The position numbers were made by a program, and so were the translations under genes. 64,000 nt of DNA from Anaerolineae bacterium (lineage in GTDB: Bacteria > Chloroflexota > Anaerolineae > Anaerolineales > Villigracilaceae): positions 1-64,000 of the forward strand of contig JAFLCF010000002.1 in the NCBI GenBank assembly GCA_017303735.1, given 5' to 3'. Positions 50,679 through 56,913 of the stretch are shown in pieces; position 1 is the first letter of the stretch; each line of letters starts with the position of its first letter. Under the pieces are notes generated by a model, which saw only the letters and a program-made list of their open reading frames with translations, made no database searches and was not told where the DNA came from.

Positions 50679-51223
50679 AAAAAGCCATCCCCGACTCTGA
50701 TTTCAATCTTCTTGCAAGTGCTGCTGAGTTTATTAAGCCTGAATTTGAAAAGGACAGGTCTGCCTGGGCTAAAAGTCCATTTGCTTGGATTTTAAATTTA
50801 CCTTCAGGTTCTAAAGGAAAACTGGGGAAGAGGCTTGTATATCAATGGTGCGCAGTAAAAGGTTTATCAATTGGGAGCAGCCCAGACTCTGAAGCTGATA
50901 TGATGGTCAATGGGCATAGAGTCGAAATAAAATTTTCCACTCTATGGGAAGAGGGAATATATACTTTTCAACAAATTCGCGATCAAAATTACGAATACGC
51001 TGTGTGCCTTGGCATTTCTCCGTTCCAAGCACATTGTTGGATACTTAGTAAAAAAATCTTAAGGAGATACGTTATTGGGCACACAGGGCAACATACAGGC
51101 TCTGGGGGACGTGATACCGCATGGTTTTCTGTAGACCCTAATGCACCACAAGATTGGCTCGCCGGATATGGCGGAACACTTGATGAAGCCTATCTAATAC
51201 TAAAAAAGCTTAGCAGAAAATAA
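50675..51223 (+). CDS. putative type II restriction endonuclease, PD-(D/E)xK-like
   Basis: 182 residues from the ATG at 50675, whose ATGA overlap with the methyltransferase stop couples translation. The likely active site is Asp75 (EADMMVNG) with Glu84-x-Lys86 (RVEIKFSTLW), followed by a YTFQQIRDQNYEYAV segment of the type seen after the ExK strand in restriction enzymes. The protein aligns end to end with the C-terminal ~160 residues of the methyltransferase. Context and motif suggest it cleaves the sequence protected by its partner. The recognition site is unknown, and no named family is recognised with certainty. AT-rich, probably acquired. Confidence 0.75.
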   Translation: MKKAIPDSDFNLLASAAEFIKPEFEKDRSAWAKSPFAWILNLPSGSKGKLGKRLVYQWCAVKGLSIGSSPDSEADMMVNGHRVEIKFSTLWEEGIYTFQQIRDQNYEYAVCLGISPFQAHCWILSKKILRRYVIGHTGQHTGSGGRDTAWFSVDPNAPQDWLAGYGGTLDEAYLILKKLSRK

Positions 51224-51260
51224 TAAAAAGCCCAGAATAAAATCTGGGCTTTTTATTATT
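51222..51260 (+). terminator. terminator of the restriction-modification operon
   Basis: A 15-bp stem AATAAAAAGCCCAGA / TCTGGGCTTTTTATT with a six-base loop directly at the nuclease stop codon. Confidence 0.9.
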
Positions 51261-51402
51261 TAATTAAGGGAGGACAGAGTCGAGGGTCAACGAAGCAGGT
51301 TGCGGCGGGGAAAGATGCTTCCCGTTCCAGTGTAGGGTAGGCATGAGAGCAGGGAAACCTCAAAGGGTGGATTCGGTTTTGGAGGGGAAAATCCCAAAAG
51401 GT

Positions 51403-52491
51403 TTAGTAATGAATTTCGACAGCCGTGCCAAGCCCGCGAGTAGCGACTCGTTCTGTTGTGGGTGCGATCGGCACGGGGCTGCACCAGCGGAAGATCCAAT
51501 TGGCTTCGTTGGTGCGCATGTTGATACAGCCGTGACTCATCGGTGAGCCAAAATTTTCATGCCAGTAGGTGCCATGGAAGGCATGCCCCTGTGGTGTGAA
51601 GAAAGATGTCCACGGTACGCCGGGTAAAACATAGTTATCAACGTCGGCAAGAATATTGCCCGTGGTTTGTTGACCGAAGTAACTATACCCCATATGCTTT
51701 GCGGGGACTTTATCGAGAATGGAGAATCTGCCCGCGGGCGTGGTGGTGGGAATGCCCGTGCCGCCGGTTGGGTCGCCGGGGACGCCAGAGGAAATATTGG
51801 TCTGGAAAACCAGGCTGCCATATTCATAGGCGTAGAGCATTTGGGTTGAAAGGTTGATCTCGATGAGTTTGTCTTCGTAGGGCACATCAGGTGAGATCGG
51901 CGAAAGCATGTCGTCTGAAAAGACACGCATGTGAATGGCAGGCACGTAATAGGTAACGTTTGAATCGAGTTCATCGAAAACACGGTACCAGGGTCCGTCG
52001 TAATCTGCCATGGCGGGTCCTTGCTCTACGGCTTCGATAAAATGTACAGACCCATAATACATGGGCGGCGACATGGGCTGCCAGCCAAAGGCTTTTGAAT
52101 AACGATACGGGGTTGTGAACGGCACAGAGATATCGGCGATCTGACGTGTGCCTGCGGGGATCGACTCGATGGGTTTTTGATAAATGGTACGCACACGGTG
52201 CAAACGTCCGCGATGCATGTAGCCGCCCCAGACCTTGTACCAGACCGGGTTATGTTCAGGCTCGGCGGCGGTCACTTCGCCGTAAATATGCACCAACTCA
52301 TCGCGGTAATGCGAAAGTTCAATACGGCTTTTATCGCTGGGTTCTTTGCGCACGGGCATATCCGCTGTGGCAATGCGAACGACCAGGCTGTCGTCGAAAT
52401 CGGTTAGCCCCGGCAGGAAGGGCGAGAATGCCAATCCGCCCAGGGTGAGTCCGCTTAGTTTGAGGAAATCTCTACGGTTAATTCGCTTCAT
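51403..52491 (-). CDS. Tat-exported L,D-transpeptidase (YkuD family)
   Basis: 362 residues. The N terminus NRRDFLKLSGLTLGGLAFSP is a twin-arginine signal. Residues ~210-340 are a YkuD catalytic domain (YEDKLIEINLSTQMLYAYE at its start) with HGTYWHENFG and the active-site SHGCINM holding the nucleophilic Cys. These enzymes form 3-3 peptidoglycan cross-links or attach proteins to the wall. The middle ~150 residues between signal and domain resemble SH3-like wall-binding segments. Follows the restriction cassette on the opposite strand. Confidence 0.9.
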   Translation of the reverse strand: MKRINRRDFLKLSGLTLGGLAFSPFLPGLTDFDDSLVVRIATADMPVRKEPSDKSRIELSHYRDELVHIYGEVTAAEPEHNPVWYKVWGGYMHRGRLHRVRTIYQKPIESIPAGTRQIADISVPFTTPYRYSKAFGWQPMSPPMYYGSVHFIEAVEQGPAMADYDGPWYRVFDELDSNVTYYVPAIHMRVFSDDMLSPISPDVPYEDKLIEINLSTQMLYAYEYGSLVFQTNISSGVPGDPTGGTGIPTTTPAGRFSILDKVPAKHMGYSYFGQQTTGNILADVDNYVLPGVPWTSFFTPQGHAFHGTYWHENFGSPMSHGCINMRTNEANWIFRWCSPVPIAPTTERVATRGLGTAVEIHY

Positions 52492-52534
52492 GGAGAAAAT
52501 TTTACACTACATTGTTTAAGATTTAATGAGAATG

Positions 52535-52560
52535 CTCCAGAAGTAGAACTTCTGGAGTCC
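52535..52560. repeat. short palindromic repeat, AAGTAGAACTT family (copy B)
   Basis: CTCCAG-AAGTAGAACTT-CTGGAG followed by TCC. It shares the core and the trailing GAGTCC with 21017-21040, while the outer stem differs but remains paired. Confidence 0.5.
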
Positions 52561-52599
52561 GCAAGTTTTACTTATGCCGACAGGTGGAAGAGAAAAGAA

Positions 52600-52624
52600 C
52601 TGCCCCCCATTGTGTGGAGGGCAG
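52600..52624 (-). terminator. terminator of the SWIM-domain gene
   Basis: CTGCCCCCCA / TGGAGGGCAG stem (one mismatch) followed on the minus strand by TTCTTTTCTC, 20 bases past the stop. Confidence 0.65.
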
Positions 52625-52644
52625 CCTGGCTATTCAGTTGTAGG

Positions 52645-52887
52645 TTAGGCGTCGACTGTTTCGACGATCATGTCTTTGAGCAGGATCTCAAGCGCCATGG
52701 AATGTCCGCAGCGTTTGTGGGTCAGGAAAAATTCGCAGTCACAATGAAAAGTGCCATTGTCATATGATACGTTATGTTCGTTGTTATCCCCATGGAAGGT
52801 AAGTTCAAATTTATTGAAGCGGAAGCGGTGGCGGTCCTCCGCATAGCGTTTTGCTTTCTCGAGCTTGCCGATCATTCCGTAGTCCAT
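52645..52887 (-). CDS. small SWIM zinc-finger protein
   Basis: 80 residues. HCDCEFFLTHKRCGHSMALE matches the SWIM pattern C-x-C-x(n)-C-x-H, a zinc-binding fold that mediates DNA or protein contacts. The N-terminal half is basic and aromatic (RYAEDRHRFRFNKFEL). AAGGAG precedes the ATG. It has its own promoter (53014-53042) and a terminator-like hairpin inside its leader, so its expression may be attenuated. Specific role unknown. Confidence 0.8.
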   Translation of the reverse strand: MDYGMIGKLEKAKRYAEDRHRFRFNKFELTFHGDNNEHNVSYDNGTFHCDCEFFLTHKRCGHSMALEILLKDMIVETVDA

Positions 52888-52918
52888 GGCAAAAATCTCC
52901 TTTTTTCTTTATGAAATA

Positions 52919-52952
52919 AAAAAGACACGCGTGTATATTCGCGTGTCTTTAT
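52919..52952 (-). terminator. leader terminator/attenuator ahead of the SWIM gene
   Basis: On the minus strand an 11-bp stem AAAGACACGCG / CGCGTGTCTTT is followed by TTTATTTC, located between the promoter and the start codon. It should stop part of the transcripts as a ~90-base RNA. Confidence 0.6.
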
Positions 52953-52987
52953 CTACAAACCTGGGTATTTCCGTGAAATAATCGCAT
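52949..52987 (-). CDS. possible 12-codon leader peptide
   Basis: ATG to TAA encoding MRLFHGNTQVCR, with AAGAGGT nine bases before it. The stop codon touches the base of the leader terminator, the geometry of translation-controlled attenuation. No codon run (such as repeated His or Trp) reveals a sensed amino acid, so the reading frame may be fortuitous. Confidence 0.3.
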   Translation of the reverse strand: MRLFHGNTQVCR

Positions 52988-53013
52988 GTCGGCGTTACCT
53001 CTTGTTGATGGTC

Positions 53014-53042
53014 AGTATAGTACTTTTCAAAACGCGAGTCAA
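53014..53042 (-). promoter_or_regulatory. promoter of the SWIM gene
   Basis: TTGACT, 17 bases, TATACT on the minus strand, about 127 bases before the SWIM start codon. Confidence 0.7.
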
Positions 53043-53185
53043 TATGATTTTCATAATGTAATGGTTTCGTATGGGATTTGTAGGGTGGGCATATCCAAAA
53101 ATTCATCACACCCTAATCTGACTACGCGCATCATAGCGGACTTGGAGCTGATTCTACTTACCATCCTTTCCTACCCTATACATTA

Positions 53186-53272
53186 TGCTCCCGCCGGATC
53201 TGCGATCCGGCGGTTATCATGCAAGCAGAAAATATTTATTTGAACACGGTGGTCAGAGACCACCTTTGAGCA
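53186..53272. repeat. 87-bp paired-hairpin REP-like unit (copy 1)
   Basis: TGCTC, hairpin CCGCCGGATC-TGC-GATCCGGCGG, 34-base spacer, hairpin GGTGGTC-AGA-GACCACC, TTT, GAGCA. The outer TGCTC and GAGCA are complementary. Located 44 bases past the stop of the transposase gene, in the 429-base stretch that also holds the SWIM promoter and leader. Confidence 0.8.
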
Positions 53273-53316
53273 AGGAAACTATTTTATGTTCCAGCGAAAT
53301 CCAATATATCACTGAG

Positions 53317-53868
53317 CTAGGCAAGAAACTCTCTAACATCATCAATCGGAGTAATGCACGGCTTGTCATCCAGATAAAACCCCGCTGTTGACCATATATA
53401 TTGCTCAGGCGATTCTACCAATTTCCACTGCGGCTGGCAGGGATTGTGGTGGATATAATTCATTTTCTGCTGTAAGAATTCTACTGAGAATACATCGCGA
53501 GCATCGTAGCCATCCTCCCAAACTTTGTATTCCTGCTTTACCAGTTCCCCTTCCTTTCTTAGGACATCCAAAACTCGAGTATTTTCTTCCGCTTGAAACT
53601 GACGGTAAATCTGTCGCGCCGTAAATTTTTTGAAATCCCGCATTACATCTGAGAGTGGGTGTTCTTTGCTAAAATGAGCGATAATGTGAATATGATTGGG
53701 CATGATAACAAAAACGAACAACTTCATCTTCCCTGTTGTTCGTAAATGATGAAAACTATCAACAATGATCCGTTTAATAACATCTCTGCGGAATAGGTGT
53801 ACATGCTTTACCGCCGTGGTAGTTACGAAATAAAGATAATCAGGGTTGAAATTTGGTTTGACAGGCAT
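53317..53868 (-). CDS. REP-associated tyrosine transposase (Y1, IS200-like)
   Basis: 183 residues of the TnpA-REP family. The metal-binding HUH motif is HIH in VIMPNHIHIIAHF (around residue 60) and the catalytic Tyr is in QKMNYIHHNPCQP (around 140). RAYT proteins nick and join single-stranded DNA at palindromes and are thought to spread REP elements; they are usually single-copy and domesticated. The gene lies between two direct 87-bp paired-hairpin units, 13 bases from one and 44 from the other. No ribosome site is evident before the ATG. Confidence 0.9.
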   Translation of the reverse strand: MPVKPNFNPDYLYFVTTTAVKHVHLFRRDVIKRIIVDSFHHLRTTGKMKLFVFVIMPNHIHIIAHFSKEHPLSDVMRDFKKFTARQIYRQFQAEENTRVLDVLRKEGELVKQEYKVWEDGYDARDVFSVEFLQQKMNYIHHNPCQPQWKLVESPEQYIWSTAGFYLDDKPCITPIDDVREFLA

Positions 53869-53881
53869 AAAATTTCATATA

Positions 53882-53968
53882 TGCTCCCGCCAGGTCTGCG
53901 ACCTGGCGGGTATGATGTAAATAACAACTCTTCATGCAAATACGGCGGTCTCAGACCGCCTTTGAGCA
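53882..53968. repeat. 87-bp paired-hairpin REP-like unit (copy 2)
   Basis: The same layout as copy 1 with identical spacing: hairpin CCGCCAGGTC-TGC-GACCTGGCGG and hairpin GGCGGTC-TCA-GACCGCC inside TGCTC...GAGCA. Three base pairs differ from copy 1, each changed on both sides of the stem. It ends one base before the stop codon of the glycosidase gene. Confidence 0.8.
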
Positions 53969-56890
53969 TTACTTGCTTTTCTTCTTACTAACTGACTTCT
54001 TTTTAGCTGCAGTCTTTTTGACAGGTGGAGTTATTTTCTTAACTGTCGCTTTCGGCTTATTGACCTTTTTCTTTTCAACAGCCTTGGCTTTGGTCGTGGG
54101 TTTCTTCGCAGTAGCTTTTTTCACAACTTTCTTCGTTGCCGTTGTCTTCTTTACTGCTTTTGGTTTAGCAGCTATTTTCTTTGGCGTGGTTTTCTTGGCA
54201 GCTTTTGCCTTGACAGATGTCTTCTTAACCACAGGCTTTTTGGTGGCACGTTTCTTTTTGGCGGGTTTTTCTTCAACTGCGGTTTCAACCTTGGCGAACA
54301 TCTTCTGCCATTCGGCATGGATAGATGAAACACCCGCGCCATTCAGCTTATCGCAAATGGTCCCCCACTCTTTGTCATACACAAAGCGGAAGTCCATGAA
54401 GGCGTGGCATTGATAGGCACCCAATTCCACATACATGCCGTTCTTCCAGATCTCATCACACGAGCGGATGTATTCCAACTGTGACGAATAATCTTTGAAG
54501 ATAACGTACCCCTGGCGCGGCAAGGCAAGCCCTTCGGCGAGGGTGCGGCGTTTGAGTTTGCCGGAGCCTTTATCGAGCACGCCAGTGGAGGTTTTGATCC
54601 AGCCTTTGGTGTCGCCAAAGGTATTGTGATAAATGACCAACCCGCGTTCTTCGTTAAGGCGGTTGGAATAAGCGAATACGTTTTCGTCGAGTCCGCTGTA
54701 GGGTTTCTGAAGGTCAAAGAGTAGGAAATTCTCCACGTCAGCGAACAGGCTGCGGCGGTGAAGGAGCGGGAAGATACGCCATTCATGCGCTTGAATCAAA
54801 CCGTCGTCTGGTGTTTCATCCCATTTCGGTCGGCGGAATTCCATCCCATATTTTTCAGAGAGACCTTCCACTTGCCCGTGCCCGAACATGGGCAGACCCG
54901 GCAAGGTGGCAAGCACGGTACAAATACCGAAATATTTATCACCTTTGCCGAACTGTTCAACAGCGGTCTTCTCGTCGGGGTTGTTCATAAAGTTGACGTA
55001 ACGCTTAAGAATTTGCGGATCAAACTCAAGCGTGTTCTTGATCGCCATGCGATATTTGGCGTTATCTTCGTCGCGCAGCATGTGCATGAATGCAGAGTTA
55101 TACACGCGGTGCATTCCAAGCGTGCGCACAAAATACCCCTCCATCAACCAGAATGCCTCGGCGAGCAAAAGGGTATCGGGCACTTCCACGGCGACTCGAT
55201 CCACCACCTCGCGCCAGAATTCAACAGGGATCTTCTCATCGAACTCAGCTTTCGACATGCCGAATTGCGAGCGGGATGGAATCGCTCCGCCCGCGCCCGG
55301 CTCGGGGAACCACAAACGTTGGATGTGTTTCTTGGCAAGCGTCATCGCCGCATCAAAGCGGATGACCGGGAAGTTGCGCGCCACATGCAAGATGACTTGA
55401 ATGACCGCCTCACGGACTTCGGGGTTGCTGTAATCCAATTGGGCAGTGTCGTTCCATGGGAAGGAGGTGCCATCATTTCCATGATAGATATAGCGCAGGT
55501 CGCCTGTCTTTAAATCGCGGCGCTGAAAGACAACCGCCGCATCGGTTTTATCGTAATAATGGTCTTCAAGATAGATTCCCACACGCAAGTCATCCGAAAG
55601 ATTTTCAGAACGGAAGGAATAGGAAGGATACGGCGAATACGGCAGCGACAGGAACCATTCAGGATGTTCGGTCACCCACTGCGAGTCGATGCCCATGTGA
55701 TTGGGAACCATATCTGCAGAAAGGCGGATTCCTCGCGCCCATGCACGTGAACGCAGGTCTTGCAAGGCGTTCCATTCGCCCAGGTCATTGGCAATATCAT
55801 AAGAATGCAGCGAATATGCCGAAGCGACCGCGTCCTGCTGACCCATACGTTGCTTGATCTTCTGGGAAGCATGGCTGCGTTCCCACAAGCCGATCAACCA
55901 CAAGCCGGTGAATCCGCGCGCGGCGAGCAAGTCCAATTCTTCATCTGGAATTTCATTTAGGTACTTGATCTCACGCTGATATTTCTTGGAAAGCTGGTCC
56001 AGCCAGACATAGGTGTTCTTTGCCATCAAAACAAGGCGAGGCATCCACTCTTGATCGGGGCTGTAGCGCTCATACTCGGCATAATCGTGCCCGGTAAATG
56101 TTGGGACGTGTATTTCCTGATTGAAGGTATCGATTGGTCCCTGTTTGCGGATGATGTCTTCACGCAGATAGTCCATGCCGCGCAGCAGGCGTAGTGAAAA
56201 TTCTCCGCCCAGCAGATAGCCCCATTTTTGCAGGATGAATTGCAGTTGTCCCTCCAGCGAATCAGGCGACGCTTTGATAGGACCTTCGAGCAGTTCGGAC
56301 AAGGTTTCGCCAGAGCCCACGCCACTGCCCAAACCAGGTTGGGTGGAGAAATAATCGAGCAGACGTGTCGTAAATTCTTTGAACGACGAGCCGTTCATCA
56401 CGGATTCATCGAAAAGGTCTTTGTATGGTTTGATCGCCGGGTTTTTGTTGGCGTTTTGGATCAATAACATTTCTTCAATGGCGGCGGCGCGGACCCCATG
56501 CCCAAAATCGCCAAAGTTCGGAAGCGTGGTCGAGAGATAAACCCCGGCTGTAACCTCCCCCCGAAAGACGGAAAGAGGCGGGAATTCCTCGGTAAACTTT
56601 GTGAGGGTAAGGTCATACTTTGAACCCAACGTGGATTGCAGCGACCCCATCGCGCGTCCCATCACACCGGTGTAACGACTGTAATACTGACGCAAGAGGA
56701 TGTGATATGCCTCATCCAGCAGAGAGATCACATACAGATCAGAAGCAGATACGGGTTCCGAACGCTGTGCAGACATCTGGCTGGCAAATGCCCGTGCCGT
56801 AGCCATATCTGTAAAAACGACGTGCCCGTCGGGGCGAAAAAAATCTTTTGAAAAATTGTATTTAAGACGGGAGGCTTTTGAGGTCAGCAT
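53969..56890 (-). CDS. GH13-like alpha-amylase-family protein with a Lys/Ala-rich histone-like tail
   Basis: About 973 residues from the ATG at 56890. An N-terminal ~330-residue region of unknown type leads into a (beta/alpha)8 barrel with GH13 region I DMVPNHMG (~400), region II VIRFDAAMTL with the nucleophile Asp (~510) and region III LLLAEAFW with the acid/base Glu (~575). Region IV reads NNPDEKTA instead of the usual NHD, so the third acid may sit in a changed context. Residues ~873-973 are a low-complexity tail of Lys, Ala, Thr and Pro (KKTTPKK, KKVVKKATAKKP) like histone H1. The enzyme presumably acts on alpha-glucans such as glycogen; the tail could bind polyanions. Alpha-glucan activity itself is not proven by sequence. 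Confidence 0.8.
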   Translation of the reverse strand: MLTSKASRLKYNFSKDFFRPDGHVVFTDMATARAFASQMSAQRSEPVSASDLYVISLLDEAYHILLRQYYSRYTGVMGRAMGSLQSTLGSKYDLTLTKFTEEFPPLSVFRGEVTAGVYLSTTLPNFGDFGHGVRAAAIEEMLLIQNANKNPAIKPYKDLFDESVMNGSSFKEFTTRLLDYFSTQPGLGSGVGSGETLSELLEGPIKASPDSLEGQLQFILQKWGYLLGGEFSLRLLRGMDYLREDIIRKQGPIDTFNQEIHVPTFTGHDYAEYERYSPDQEWMPRLVLMAKNTYVWLDQLSKKYQREIKYLNEIPDEELDLLAARGFTGLWLIGLWERSHASQKIKQRMGQQDAVASAYSLHSYDIANDLGEWNALQDLRSRAWARGIRLSADMVPNHMGIDSQWVTEHPEWFLSLPYSPYPSYSFRSENLSDDLRVGIYLEDHYYDKTDAAVVFQRRDLKTGDLRYIYHGNDGTSFPWNDTAQLDYSNPEVREAVIQVILHVARNFPVIRFDAAMTLAKKHIQRLWFPEPGAGGAIPSRSQFGMSKAEFDEKIPVEFWREVVDRVAVEVPDTLLLAEAFWLMEGYFVRTLGMHRVYNSAFMHMLRDEDNAKYRMAIKNTLEFDPQILKRYVNFMNNPDEKTAVEQFGKGDKYFGICTVLATLPGLPMFGHGQVEGLSEKYGMEFRRPKWDETPDDGLIQAHEWRIFPLLHRRSLFADVENFLLFDLQKPYSGLDENVFAYSNRLNEERGLVIYHNTFGDTKGWIKTSTGVLDKGSGKLKRRTLAEGLALPRQGYVIFKDYSSQLEYIRSCDEIWKNGMYVELGAYQCHAFMDFRFVYDKEWGTICDKLNGAGVSSIHAEWQKMFAKVETAVEEKPAKKKRATKKPVVKKTSVKAKAAKKTTPKKIAAKPKAVKKTTATKKVVKKATAKKPTTKAKAVEKKKVNKPKATVKKITPPVKKTAAKKKSVSKKKSK

Positions 56891-56897
56891 ACAATAA

Positions 56898-56913
56898 TGA
56901 TAACCGATTATCA
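56898..56913. promoter_or_regulatory. palindrome in the divergent gap of the glycosidase and kinase genes
   Basis: TGATAA-CCGA-TTATCA lies in the 23 bases between the divergent start codons. On the minus strand TATCAT could act as a -10 box for a leaderless glycosidase transcript. Suggests one operator controlling both genes. Confidence 0.45.
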
